This document shows positions 6,083 to 13,535 of a stretch of DNA of 13,535 bases, piece after piece. The position numbers and the translations under genes are program-made. Origin of the DNA: Dysgonamonadaceae bacterium (GTDB lineage Bacteria > Bacteroidota > Bacteroidia > Bacteroidales > Azobacteroidaceae); contig JAITCT010000150.1 of the NCBI GenBank assembly GCA_031282925.1, positions 1-13,535 of the forward strand, read 5' to 3'. Every line of letters begins with the position of its first letter. Within the stretch, counting starts at the first letter, position 1. The notes beneath the pieces are model-generated. The model was not told the origin of the DNA and searched no databases. It was given only the letters and a program-made list of their open reading frames with translations.

Positions 6083-7464
6083 ACATAAAGTTGCATGTTT
6101 TCAAATCTTACGACTTTCACGGTTTTTCCCGCTTCGATAAATCCCCGGTTGGAAACCGCATCGTAAACTTCATTGTCTATCATGATTTTTCCCGATGGCC
6201 GGAGTACGGTCATTGCCGTAGCGGTTTTCCCCACCAGTCCGTATTCTTCGAGGTCCGCACTTGCGGAATCTTCCAAATCGGCTGTCAAAGCGACTCTCCG
6301 GAACAAGCCTTTTTCCCCGATTCGCGCAGATATCCACACGATAATCAGAAGGCCGAGGATTAATCCAGACAAAACGGTCAGCGAGGCCTGCGAAATATCC
6401 GGCATCCGTACTTCTTTGAACGAAAAATAATCATTGTTGAGCAATGCAAATACTAATCCGGCGCTAATACATACAATTCCGAGAATCCCGGAAATTCCGA
6501 ATCCGGGGAAAACAAATATCTCAAGGAAAACGCAGGCAATACCGATAATGAAAACGATAATTTCCCAATTTTGCACTAATCCGTCCAGATATAATGGCGT
6601 AAAATACAGGATAGCAGCGCCTGTTGCCGCAAAAGTCGGGAATCCGATACCGGGCGTCTGCAACTCGAAATAAATGCCGGCGACAATAATCATGATTAGC
6701 ACGGCCTGAAAAGCCGGATTCATCAGGAAACCTTTCAGTTTGTCCAAAAATGTCGGCTTGTATTCCGCCGATTTGTAGTCTTTGTAGCCCAAATATTGAG
6801 TAATCACCTCGCCGGCGCTTTCGGCTATTCCGTCGCAAAAGCCCAGCTTCACAGCTTCCCGGGCGGTGAGCGAGAGTACTTTACCCGAATCAATCACGTT
6901 GGGGATATAAATACGTTCATCGACCATGGCTTCGGCGATTTTGGGATCGCGAATCCATTCGTAAACGGTGTCATTTCCCGTAATTACCGGTTTTTTACCA
7001 TGCGACTCGGCGGTTGCACGGATAATGGAACGCATGTAAGATTGATATTTATCGGGCATGGCTTCTCCCGAACCGCCGTTCACAACGGTGGCCGCTCCGA
7101 TGCTCGCTCCTTCCCGCATGTAAATTTTCTTGCAGGCGATGGCAATTAAAGCTCCTGCCGAAGCAGCGTTGTTGTCAATAAAAACATGCACGGGAATCGG
7201 ATTGTACAGGATGGCCGACCGCATGGAATCGGCGTCAACCAAGGCGCCTCCGTAAGTATTCAAATGCAGCAGAATAGCGTCGGCATTCATTGCGTTTGCC
7301 TCTTTCAGGCCATTAATCAGGTAGATATGCGAAGTAGTATTGATTTCCGAGTTGATATTGATTTGATAAATAACAACTTCCTTTTTTCCTTCCTTTTCCC
7401 CGTTTTTTTCCTGTGCAAAAAGTACATTTGAAAAAAGGAAAATAAAACAAATTATTCTTTTCAT
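6073..7464 (-). CDS. nfeD: NfeD-family membrane-bound ClpP-class serine protease
   Basis: Full-length NfeD protein of 463 residues. Residues 1-17 are a signal peptide (MKRIICFIFLFSNVLFA|Q). A ClpP/SppA-like protease domain follows (about 28-225), with nucleophile S102 in NNAASAGALIA and candidate general base K139 in MPDKYQSY, as in the archaeal 1510-N protease. Next come four or five transmembrane helices between about 253 and 380, including QAVLIMIIVAGIYFEL and EIIVFIIGIACVFLEIF. The C-terminal OB-fold NfeD domain (about 403-463) contains GLVGKTATAMTVLRPSGKI. The family works at the membrane, often partnered with flotillin-like or stomatin proteins, but no flotillin gene is adjacent here; the ApgM-family gene follows instead. 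A consensus -7 motif at 7527-7534 supports its own promoter. The stop codon lies inside an 8-bp repeat array. Confidence 0.92.
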   Translation of the reverse strand: MKRIICFIFLFSNVLFAQEKNGEKEGKKEVVIYQININSEINTTSHIYLINGLKEANAMNADAILLHLNTYGGALVDADSMRSAILYNPIPVHVFIDNNAASAGALIAIACKKIYMREGASIGAATVVNGGSGEAMPDKYQSYMRSIIRATAESHGKKPVITGNDTVYEWIRDPKIAEAMVDERIYIPNVIDSGKVLSLTAREAVKLGFCDGIAESAGEVITQYLGYKDYKSAEYKPTFLDKLKGFLMNPAFQAVLIMIIVAGIYFELQTPGIGFPTFAATGAAILYFTPLYLDGLVQNWEIIVFIIGIACVFLEIFVFPGFGISGILGIVCISAGLVFALLNNDYFSFKEVRMPDISQASLTVLSGLILGLLIIVWISARIGEKGLFRRVALTADLEDSASADLEEYGLVGKTATAMTVLRPSGKIMIDNEVYDAVSNRGFIEAGKTVKVVRFENMQLYVDE

Positions 7465-7526
7465 TCTTTGTATATGCCAGTTTACCTCGTGAATCCCCGA
7501 AGGGAATGTTTTGGGAATACGTTGCG

Positions 7527-7534
7527 CAAAAGTA
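7527..7534 (-). promoter_or_regulatory. Predicted -7 element for nfeD
   Basis: Reads TACTTTTG on the minus strand, an exact TAnnTTTG match, 63 bp upstream of the nfeD ATG. The predicted leader of roughly 57 nt includes a small C(UUCG)G hairpin (7494-7505). No good -33 motif is seen at 19-21 bp spacing. Confidence 0.45.
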
Positions 7535-7626
7535 CATGAAATTTTTTATATAACCGCACAGACAGGTATAAAATATCAGGGAAAATTGTTTAAAAAAGAC
7601 GTAAAATGTTTTATCATAATTATGTG

Positions 7627-7700
7627 TGGAGCATACGAGGATCGAACTCGTCACCTTTAGACTGCCAGTCTAACGCTCTAGCCGGATGAGCTAATGCCCC
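7627..7700 (-). tRNA. tRNA-Ala (anticodon GGC)
   Basis: The minus strand folds into a complete 74-nt cloverleaf. The acceptor stem GGGGCAT pairs with ATGCTCC and includes the G3:U70 wobble that identifies alanine tRNAs. The D arm is GCTC/GAGC, the anticodon stem TTAGA/TCTAA holds loop CTGGCAG (anticodon GGC, reading GCC and GCU), and the T arm is ACGAG-TTCGATC-CTCGT. The discriminator base is A. The 3' CCA is not encoded (CAC follows), so it must be added after transcription. It lies between divergent nfeD and ruvC, with a likely own promoter at 7719-7726. Confidence 0.97.
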
Positions 7701-7718
7701 CTTTCAAAAATTCGGTTG

Positions 7719-7726
7719 CAAAAATA
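7719..7726 (-). promoter_or_regulatory. Predicted -7 element for tRNA-Ala
   Basis: TATTTTTG on the minus strand matches TAnnTTTG and lies 18 bp upstream of the tRNA 5' end. The -33 position has only a weak TTTC-like match near 7744-7747. Confidence 0.4.
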
Positions 7727-7749
7727 ATGATTTTTCTGAAAAAGAAACG

Positions 7750-7757
7750 TACCTTTG
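7750..7757 (+). promoter_or_regulatory. Predicted -7 element for ruvC-galE
   Basis: TACCTTTG is an exact TAnnTTTG match, placing the transcription start near 7763, about 11 nt before the ruvC ATG at 7774. This rules against the in-frame GTG at 7759 as the start codon. Confidence 0.5.
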
Positions 7758-7773
7758 CGTGTTTTTAAAAGAA

Positions 7774-8376
7774 ATGATAAAAGAAAAAATTATATTAGGC
7801 GTTGATCCGGGTACAAGCATAATGGGTTACGGCTTGTTGAAAATCACAGACAACAAACCCTCGCTGTTAGCAATGGGCGTATTGTTGTTGAACAAAACGG
7901 ACGATCATTATCTTCGTCTCCGGCGAATTTTTGAGCGGATAATTAGCCTGATTGATGAGTTTTTACCGTCCGAATTAGCCATTGAAGCGCCTTTTTTCGG
8001 GAAAAATGTACAAAGTATGCTCAAATTGGGACGCGCTCAGGGAGTTGCCATGGCAGCCGCCTTATCGCGCAATATTCCTGTTTTTGAATACGCTCCCTTG
8101 AAAATAAAAATGTCGATTACCGGCAACGGACGCGCTTCCAAAGAGCAGGTGGCCGATTTATTGCAGCGTTATTTGAAAATTCCCGGTGAAGAAATGCTTC
8201 CGCAAATGGATGCTACCGACGGACTTGCTGCCGCTCTCTGTCATTTTTTCCAGAGCGGTCGCCCGCAATCGAAAATGCCGTACACAAGTTGGAAAGATTT
8301 TATTAACAAAAACGGAAAAAAATGTAGAGATGTTGCTCACAACGTTTCTACCAAATTAAACAACATAAAAAAATGA
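7774..8376 (+). CDS. ruvC: Crossover junction endodeoxyribonuclease RuvC
   Basis: Resolves Holliday junctions by symmetric cleavage with RuvAB during recombination and repair. The four acidic catalytic residues of the RNase H-like fold are visible: D11 in GVDPGTS, E71 in AIEAPFF, and D146 and D149 in [14 protein letters not shown]. The segment [18 protein letters not shown] and the basic stretch [17 protein letters not shown] are also family hallmarks. At 200 residues it is slightly longer than is usual, through a basic, Asn/Lys-rich tail after the last helix ([20 protein letters not shown]). The ATG at 7774 was chosen over the GTG at 7759 because of promoter position. Its stop overlaps the galE start by 4 bp (ATGA). 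Confidence 0.96.
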   Translation: MIKEKIILGVDPGTSIMGYGLLKITDNKPSLLAMGVLLLNKTDDHYLRLRRIFERIISLIDEFLPSELAIEAPFFGKNVQSMLKLGRAQGVAMAAALSRNIPVFEYAPLKIKMSITGNGRASKEQVADLLQRYLKIPGEEMLPQMDATDGLAAALCHFFQSGRPQSKMPYTSWKDFINKNGKKCRDVAHNVSTKLNNIKK

Positions 8377-9401
8377 AAAAAATTTTAGTTACCGGAGGTA
8401 CCGGATACATTGGTTCGCATACCACTGTTGAACTTCAAAACAACGGATTTGAAGTCGTTATTGTCGATAATTTGTCTAATTCCCATTCCGGCGTTATAGA
8501 CAGGATTGAAAAAATAACCGGTATTCGTCCTGCATTTGAAAAAGTTAATTGTGCAGACGCAGTTACAATGAAAAATGTGTTTGCCGCTTATCCCGGAATA
8601 AAAGGTATTATCCATTTTGCCGCCGATAAAGCTGTCGGCGAGTCGGTTGAAAAACCTTTGAAATATTACCGGAATAATATTGATTCTTTGCTTACTTTGC
8701 TGGAACTGATGCCGGAAAACGGCGTAGAAGGCATTGTATTTTCCTCGTCCTGTACGGTTTACGGACAACCTGCTTCCGAATATTTGCCGGTCGGCGAACA
8801 AACGCCGATTCAGCCGGCCATGTCGCCTTACGGCAATACCAAACAGATTAATGAAGAAATTATTCGCGACGCGATTCATTCGGGCGCACCTTATAAAAGC
8901 ATCATTCTGAGGTATTTCAATCCGATTGGAGCGCATCCGTCTTCCGAAATCGGGGAATTGCCCAACGGAACTCCGCAAAACTTAGTGCCATTCCTGACGC
9001 AGGCTGCTGCCGGTATCCGTAAAGAATTATCGGTTTTCGGCAACGATTATAATACGCCCGACGGCTCATGTATCCGGGATTATATTCATGTAGTTGATTT
9101 GGCAAAAGCCCATGTGACAGCCATGAATCGAATGTTGGAGAACCGTTCCGGACTTGCTTTGGAATATTTCAACCTCGGAACTGGAAAGGGATTTTCGGTC
9201 TTGGAGTTAATCCATTTGTTTGAAAAAGCGACGGGCGTGAAAGTCCCCTGTAAAATCGCCGGTCGCCGTGAAGGAGACATTGAGCAAATTTGGGCTGACC
9301 CGCGTCATGCGAATGAAGTGTTAGGCTGGAAAGCCGTTGAAACCATTGAAGATACGTTACGTTCCGCCTGGAATTGGCAGAAAAAAATGCAGGTTCTATA
9401 A
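8373..9401 (+). CDS. galE: UDP-glucose 4-epimerase
   Basis: Interconverts UDP-glucose and UDP-galactose for galactose use and for surface polysaccharide precursors; cytoplasmic. An NAD-binding Rossmann start is present (GGTGYIGS, residues 8-15), with VDNLSNS (31-37) binding the adenosine ribose side. Catalytic elements are the SSSCTVYG loop (124-131) and the YxxxK pair Y153/K157 in [24 protein letters not shown] and the C-terminal [13 protein letters not shown] are typical of GalE. At 342 residues it is family length. The start overlaps the ruvC stop (ATGA), so it is translated from the ruvC transcript. Activity on UDP-GlcNAc/GalNAc cannot be excluded. Confidence 0.95.
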   Translation: MKKILVTGGTGYIGSHTTVELQNNGFEVVIVDNLSNSHSGVIDRIEKITGIRPAFEKVNCADAVTMKNVFAAYPGIKGIIHFAADKAVGESVEKPLKYYRNNIDSLLTLLELMPENGVEGIVFSSSCTVYGQPASEYLPVGEQTPIQPAMSPYGNTKQINEEIIRDAIHSGAPYKSIILRYFNPIGAHPSSEIGELPNGTPQNLVPFLTQAAAGIRKELSVFGNDYNTPDGSCIRDYIHVVDLAKAHVTAMNRMLENRSGLALEYFNLGTGKGFSVLELIHLFEKATGVKVPCKIAGRREGDIEQIWADPRHANEVLGWKAVETIEDTLRSAWNWQKKMQVL

Positions 9402-9411
9402 TCGCAGATTT

Positions 9412-10422
9412 ATGGCATATACAGGTAAATCATTTAATAACAAGGTAAAAGAAATCGGATTTATACTCCTGCTTGTCTTGTTGTTCTGTTTGATTGTGTA
9501 TGAACTCAAATATTTTTTGAGTTCCTTTTTAGGAGCATTCACATTATTCATGATATTGCGTAAACCCTATAAACACCTGTTAGCCAAAGGATGGAAGAAT
9601 ATTTGGGCGGTAACGGTATTGGTGGTATCCGTTTTTTTAATTATTGCTGTTGTTGGGGGAATAATCACCGGGGTTGTCTATCTCAAATTGAAAAGTTTCA
9701 ATTCGGGAATCATCATGAATAATCTTCAATTACTTCACAATGAGATAAAAGAAAGATGGGATTATAACATTTTTTCGGAGGAAATCATTGTCAATGGCAT
9801 CAACCGGATAGGAAGTTTCTTGCCTGCTTTGCTGTCTGCCACAGGAAATGTAGTTGCCAATGTCGTTATGATGATTTTTATCCTTATCTTTATGTTAAAA
9901 GACAGCGCTTCTTTTGAGGAAGGAATTGAGAATTTTCTTCCTGTTTCCAAAGACAGTATTGCCCTTTTAAAAAAGGAAACGAATCAGATGGTAATTAGCA
10001 ATGCCATAGGTATTCCGATGATTATGCTCGGACAAGGCTCGGTTGCCGCATTCGCTTATTGGTTTACCGGCGCCGGCGACCCGATTATCTGGGGATTATT
10101 AACGGGCTTCTTCGGTTTGATTCCTGTTGTGGGAACGGCCGCTATATGGATGCCGCTGGCCGTCAATTTACTAATAGGGAATCATATCTGGCAAGGCGTT
10201 GCTTTGATTGTGTGGGGAACATGTGTCGTAGCCTCCATCGACAATGTATTTCGAATGTTTTTCCTGAATAAATACGCTAACGTACATCCTGTAACAGCGC
10301 TTTTCGGCGTTATTGCGGGAATAAACCTTTTCGGGTTTTGGGGCGTTATTTTTGGCCCTTTGGTAATATCGGGATTTCTCTTACTTGTTAAAATTTTCCA
10401 CCACGAGTTTATTGAGAATTAA
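9412..10422 (+). CDS. AI-2E family transporter / permease
   Basis: Polytopic inner-membrane protein of 336 residues, family PF01594. Transmembrane stretches are visible at about 14-31, 35-49, 64-92, 146-162, 205-220, 224-255, 260-275 and 295-327. A less hydrophobic segment (about 93-145) separates the N-terminal helices from the rest. Family motifs include GFFGLIPVVGTAAIWMP (232-248), SIDNVFRMFFLNKYANVHP (275-293) and the C-terminal GFWGVIFGPLV. Members have been linked to autoinducer-2 export, Na+/H+ antiport and other roles, so the substrate is unknown. The ATG at 9412 is 10 bp after the galE stop; a longer frame from 9337 runs into galE and adds an unrelated basic stretch, so I rejected it. 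Its stop overlaps the convergent methyltransferase stop in the sequence TTAA. Confidence 0.9.
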   Translation: MAYTGKSFNNKVKEIGFILLLVLLFCLIVYELKYFLSSFLGAFTLFMILRKPYKHLLAKGWKNIWAVTVLVVSVFLIIAVVGGIITGVVYLKLKSFNSGIIMNNLQLLHNEIKERWDYNIFSEEIIVNGINRIGSFLPALLSATGNVVANVVMMIFILIFMLKDSASFEEGIENFLPVSKDSIALLKKETNQMVISNAIGIPMIMLGQGSVAAFAYWFTGAGDPIIWGLLTGFFGLIPVVGTAAIWMPLAVNLLIGNHIWQGVALIVWGTCVVASIDNVFRMFFLNKYANVHPVTALFGVIAGINLFGFWGVIFGPLVISGFLLLVKIFHHEFIEN

Positions 10423-11243
10423 GAATTGCCAACCGTCCGCACCCGGTCGACGGATTTTTCACCGCTTCTCTGCCTCATTGCCTCAAAAGTAATCACCGCC
10501 GTTGATACCGAAACATTAAGCGAATCGATTTTTCCCCGCATGGGGATTTTTATCCCTGCATCGGCGTTTTTCAGCCAAAACGGGGAGAGGCCTTCGGCTT
10601 CCGTTCCCATGACGATAGCCGACGGACCTCTGAAGTCGGTTTCATGATAGCATTGAGAGGCCTGCAATTCGGCGGCAAAAGTCCGGATGTGCCTTTCTTT
10701 CAGGAAAGACAAGGCCCCTGCGTTGTCCGAAACGGCAACCGGCACGGTGAAGACACAACCAATGCTTGAACGGATTGTATTCGGATTGTAAACATCCGTC
10801 AACGGGTCGCACACGATAAGCGCGTCAACGCCTGCCGCGTCCGCCGTGCGAAGAATAGCGCCCAGGTTTCCCGGTTTTTCAACCGATTCGAGAAGAATGA
10901 CAAAAGGATTTTCCGGCAAATGCAGGGATGACAAATCAAGTTTTTTCGCTCCTGCTATGGCTAAAATACCGCCGGAATTTTCACGGCAGGCTATTTTTCC
11001 GAAAACTGCCGCCGATACTTCGCAGAGAATTTTGGGATTAACAAACCGAAGCATTTCGGTATCCGTAAACAATTCGGGACAATAAAACACGGAATCAAAA
11101 CCGTAGGAACCGGCTAAAGCCAGACTGATTTCGCGAACGCCTTCGACGATAAAAAGGCCGCGGGTTTTCCGCTCTTTCGATTTGGCGATTAATGTTTGTA
11201 CATTTTTTATCCGGCTGTTTTGGGCGCTGACTATTCTTTCCAT
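10419..11243 (-). CDS. SpoU/TrmH-family RNA 2'-O-ribose methyltransferase
   Basis: Predicted S-adenosylmethionine-dependent methyltransferase that 2'-O-methylates a ribose in rRNA or tRNA. The 274-residue chain has an N-terminal substrate-binding domain (about 1-98, with RGLFIVEGVREISLAL) and a SPOUT knot domain. Motif 1 is ESVEKPGNLGAILRTA (119-134, N126 and R132), motif 2 is VMGTEAEGLS (211-220) and motif 3 is IPMRGKIDSLNVSVSTAV (233-250), which form the cofactor-binding trefoil knot. The exact RNA target is not deducible. The ATG at 11243 overlaps the stop of the upstream membrane-protein gene by one base (TAATG) and begins the usual MERIVSAQNSRIK, so a longer frame to 11318 was rejected. 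It overlaps the convergent permease gene by 4 bp. Confidence 0.92.
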   Translation of the reverse strand: MERIVSAQNSRIKNVQTLIAKSKERKTRGLFIVEGVREISLALAGSYGFDSVFYCPELFTDTEMLRFVNPKILCEVSAAVFGKIACRENSGGILAIAGAKKLDLSSLHLPENPFVILLESVEKPGNLGAILRTADAAGVDALIVCDPLTDVYNPNTIRSSIGCVFTVPVAVSDNAGALSFLKERHIRTFAAELQASQCYHETDFRGPSAIVMGTEAEGLSPFWLKNADAGIKIPMRGKIDSLNVSVSTAVITFEAMRQRSGEKSVDRVRTVGNS

Positions 11244-11608
11244 TACTTCTCCTCCCGTTTCCTGACGATTGCGACATACAGCTGCAAAATCGCGGAAATA
11301 AACAGGGCGGCAAACCATTCGTTTCGTCCCCGAAACATAAGGTAAGAAGACACGGGTAACAGAATCGCGGCAATCGCTTGCTGTATATTCAGCCTTTTCA
11401 GCCGTAAATTATCCCCCCGATAGGGACCGGTCAGGTAAGCAACGGCAATGCCGGCGCCCGAAACGGCATATATATAAGGAATATATTTATTTTCCGTGAT
11501 ATACAAAGCCGCCGAAATCACGAGGAGAACGGCGCAGGCATAAAAAAAGCAAGTTTTGAAACGAACAGCCATAACAGCATATTTTATCTTTGATTTCATT
11601 TTCGGCAT
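11243..11608 (-). CDS. Small conserved membrane protein of unknown function
   Basis: Protein of 121 residues from the ATG at 11608, with about four hydrophobic helices: FFYACAVLLVISAALYI, YIYAVSGAGIAVAYLTG, QQAIAAILLPVSSYLMF and FAALFISAILQLYVAIV. Between helices 2 and 3 is a basic segment (YRGDNLRLKRLNI). I do not recognise a named family; it resembles small hypothetical proteins that I recall in Bacteroidales. An ATG three codons later (11599) is equally possible, and a TTG at 11632 would overlap the preceding gene. The stop shares a base with the start of the RNA methyltransferase gene, indicating co-translation. No catalytic motif is visible. Confidence 0.75.
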   Translation of the reverse strand: MPKMKSKIKYAVMAVRFKTCFFYACAVLLVISAALYITENKYIPYIYAVSGAGIAVAYLTGPYRGDNLRLKRLNIQQAIAAILLPVSSYLMFRGRNEWFAALFISAILQLYVAIVRKREEK

Positions 11609-11621
11609 ATACAGGGGAGGA

Positions 11622-13535
11622 TTATCCGACAATGACTTTTACGGCTTTACCTCCACACCTGACAATCACCACCCCGCGGGGGGCCGCAACCGTTTGATCG
11701 GCTTTGGTGATTTCCACGGATTTGATCAACCGCCCGTCAATCGTGTAAATATCAACCTTTTTACCTGTCTGGTTCAGCAGCCGCACACCGCCGCGGATGC
11801 CGAAAATTTCACCCCGTCCCACTACCTCAAGACCGGTAAAATTTCCATTCTCATCCTTTTTGCCGTACTGCAATATCAATACGGTTTCTTCCATCATACT
11901 GTCAACGAATACCAAACGGCCTTTGTCCGCAAGGTAACGATAGTTGTCGGAACCATAATTCCTGAAATTAGCGTTTGAAGTGATTACGAAAGTTTTTTTC
12001 TCCGTTTCCTTTACCGGATTTTTGGCGTCATCCGGGTCAATGTACCGGAAACCGAAAGTTTGGATAAACCGTTCATCCGCCTTTGTCGGCAAATATCTTT
12101 CATAATCGGGATATTTTCCTTCCCTGAAATAAGCCAGGGGATATTTTCGTCCGTCATACCACAGATATTTGTACCGGGGATTTGTTTCATACCGGGAATC
12201 GGTCAGGTACAGGTCTTTATCAGGGATTTTTATTTTGTAGTAAAAAACCTGATGTTTTACATAAGAACCGATCATTTCCTGTCCTTCGGCGATCAATTCG
12301 AGTTGACCGTTATTGATATCCGCCATAGTACCGTAATTGACCGGCGCGGCTTTGCTTTCGCCGATGAACCAGACGCCGCCGCCAAACAGCCGGGCGTCGG
12401 TCAATAAACCCTGAACGCCGGCCGGCGCAGCCCACTCGTTTTCGTCCGAATGTTTACCGGCCAGAACCCACGAAGTTACCGGGCGCTCCGGATCTGTCAG
12501 CGAATAATCCGCGGAATAAATGTTCCATTTCAGGCTGTTTTCCCCCGGATTGTTTTTCGTGAGAACTGTATTCAGGCGCTTGCCGGAAGCGTATTTTGAA
12601 TCGCCGACAATCAGGTAAGGATAGTCGTTAGAGGTGTTATCGCTTAAAGTTTGAATATATACCGGTTGATATTCGATTTCATAGCCGGGGGTGTCGCCAT
12701 ACCTTGACGGCCTGGCGCGGCATCCCGCCGTATCCATCTGGTAGGGGAAACAGAATTGATATTGTTTGAACCGGTATTTATATTGCGGAGAGCCGTATTT
12801 TTCAGGATTAACGAGTATGTCCCTGTCCTCGACGGTTATCCGCGTCCAGCACACGAGAGTATCTCTTTGCGAGGTATTGTCCACATGGAGAAAATACTCT
12901 TCTTCATCTATCGTAAGAGAAAATGCAAAATAGGGAATCACATATTCCGTGTTGCCCAAAGATACTTCCGTAGTCTTGTATATCGTCAGGAAAGTCAGGG
13001 ATTTATCGTTTCCGTCCATACAGGCCGGATATGACCCGCCGACAGGATCAGGCCTGACGCCGTAACTCTTATCGGTCAGGTTCCGGTCAACAAACGGCGA
13101 TGCGAGAACAACCAGTGAATCGGGAAGCGCATAACGGGGGATGTTATAATAAGGAGATTCGTATGCTGTGGGAATGATTTCAAATGTATCTGTTTTAACA
13201 ATTTCATGATATTCGTCATATCTGCTGAGGTCAAACGCCTGCACGTGCATCGCCGGATCGTCACCGTTCAGTTTCCTGAAATAATATGCCCCCTGCAATT
13301 GATCGGTTGGCCGCACCCCGTAAATCTCGGCCAGTACGGGGGAAATAGTATGCAGCAGGGGGTCTTCTTCATTTATGCTTGTTTCCCAGTGGGCAAGGAG
13401 AGTAGTTGCACCTGCCCGTTTCAGCCGGTTTTGCCCTTCGCCCCCTCCCGCATAATAAAATCCGCCGTTCACGTCATATACCAGGCAATGGCTTTCGCTG
13501 TCCACCTGCACAAATTCCGGTTTTTTCCATTTGAT
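11622..13535 (-). CDS. Large secreted protein with T9SS/DUF6383-like C-terminal domain (5' end beyond the window)
   Basis: The frame stays open to the window edge, so at least 637 codons are present and the true start and any signal peptide are missing. The body is rich in Tyr, Asp, Gly and Pro, with few long hydrophobic runs, and reads as a large beta-rich extracellular protein. Repeated lipocalin- or ricin-like short motifs such as YFLHVDNTS, YLTDSRYETNPRYKYLW and YRYLADKGRLVFVD recur along it. The last 63 or so residues (GGVRLLNQTGKKVDIYTIDGRLIKS...PRGVVIVRCGGKAVKVIV) look like the C-terminal sorting domains of type IX secretion cargo and the DUF6383 tail of Bacteroidales proteins. This suggests export to the cell surface or medium. 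Function is unknown. Codon usage is somewhat richer in G+C than the pyr region. The small membrane protein gene follows 13 bp downstream. Confidence 0.8.
   Translation of the reverse strand: MKWKKPEFVQVDSESHCLVYDVNGGFYYAGGGEGQNRLKRAGATTLLAHWETSINEEDPLLHTISPVLAEIYGVRPTDQLQGAYYFRKLNGDDPAMHVQAFDLSRYDEYHEIVKTDTFEIIPTAYESPYYNIPRYALPDSLVVLASPFVDRNLTDKSYGVRPDPVGGSYPACMDGNDKSLTFLTIYKTTEVSLGNTEYVIPYFAFSLTIDEEEYFLHVDNTSQRDTLVCWTRITVEDRDILVNPEKYGSPQYKYRFKQYQFCFPYQMDTAGCRARPSRYGDTPGYEIEYQPVYIQTLSDNTSNDYPYLIVGDSKYASGKRLNTVLTKNNPGENSLKWNIYSADYSLTDPERPVTSWVLAGKHSDENEWAAPAGVQGLLTDARLFGGGVWFIGESKAAPVNYGTMADINNGQLELIAEGQEMIGSYVKHQVFYYKIKIPDKDLYLTDSRYETNPRYKYLWYDGRKYPLAYFREGKYPDYERYLPTKADERFIQTFGFRYIDPDDAKNPVKETEKKTFVITSNANFRNYGSDNYRYLADKGRLVFVDSMMEETVLILQYGKKDENGNFTGLEVVGRGEIFGIRGGVRLLNQTGKKVDIYTIDGRLIKSVEITKADQTVAAPRGVVIVRCGGKAVKVIVG

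Noticed and set aside
7313..7654. Minus-strand open frame spanning the nfeD leader and the tRNA 3' end
   Set aside because: It overlaps nfeD in another frame and runs into the tRNA. The translation is compositionally odd and has no family signal.
8385..8978. 197-codon minus-strand open frame inside galE
   Set aside because: galE on the other strand has all catalytic motifs. The antisense translation has no recognisable domain and an unusual Arg/Phe/Asn composition.
9337..9411. Longer N-terminus of the AI-2E permease overlapping galE
   Set aside because: The added residues are basic and non-membrane and translate the galE 3' end out of frame. The ATG at 9412 directly precedes the first helix.
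11672..11681. CCCCGCGGGG palindrome in the secreted protein gene
   Set aside because: It encodes a conserved part of the C-terminal tail (Ala-Pro-Arg-Gly) and is short. Codon choice is a sufficient explanation.

Overview
The window looks like a chromosomal segment from a Bacteroidetes bacterium, most likely of the order Bacteroidales. Three things point there. Gene starts lack Shine-Dalgarno sequences, and several are preceded by the Bacteroidetes -7 promoter motif TAnnTTTG. The proteins have a Bacteroidales character: a short AMP nucleosidase, a separate PyrI regulatory chain, a FeoB-associated Cys-rich peptide, a stand-alone HSDR_N protein and a secreted protein with a type IX-like tail. 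The tRNA gene does not encode its CCA end. Base composition is moderate and fairly uniform, with no integrase, transposase, CRISPR array or phage module. No stretch over 300 bases lacks a gene.

Layout. (1) Positions 41-2348, + strand: pyrB and pyrI (aspartate transcarbamoylase catalytic and regulatory chains), a small outer-membrane beta-barrel protein and a FeoB-associated Cys-rich membrane peptide. The first three genes are linked by TAATG stop/start overlaps. (2) 2338-4134, - strand: amn then holA. (3) 4239-4742, + strand: an orphan HSDR_N nuclease-fold protein, divergent from amn across a back-to-back pair of -7 motifs. (4) 4732-7464, - strand: nfeD then an ApgM-family enzyme. (5) 7627-7700, - strand: tRNA-Ala(GGC). 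(6) 7774-10422, + strand: ruvC, galE and an AI-2E-family permease. (7) 10419-13535, - strand: a large secreted protein cut by the window edge, a small membrane protein and a SpoU/TrmH RNA methyltransferase.

Most genes are housekeeping: pyrimidine synthesis, purine salvage, replication, recombination, sugar nucleotide epimerisation and RNA modification. They are packed tightly. Every convergent pair overlaps at its 3' ends (11, 11 and 4 bp), leaving no room for ordinary intergenic terminators.

I do not see a clear new defence or mobile system. The most unusual signals are three different palindromic or repetitive elements within about 2 kb. One is an 18-bp-arm hairpin in the amn leader. One is a palindromic element inserted in frame in the ApgM-family gene, adding about 23-30 residues. 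One is an array of 8-bp units, direct and inverted, at the nfeD/apgM junction. Others worth a look are the amn/HSDR_N bidirectional promoter and the orphan HSDR_N protein itself.
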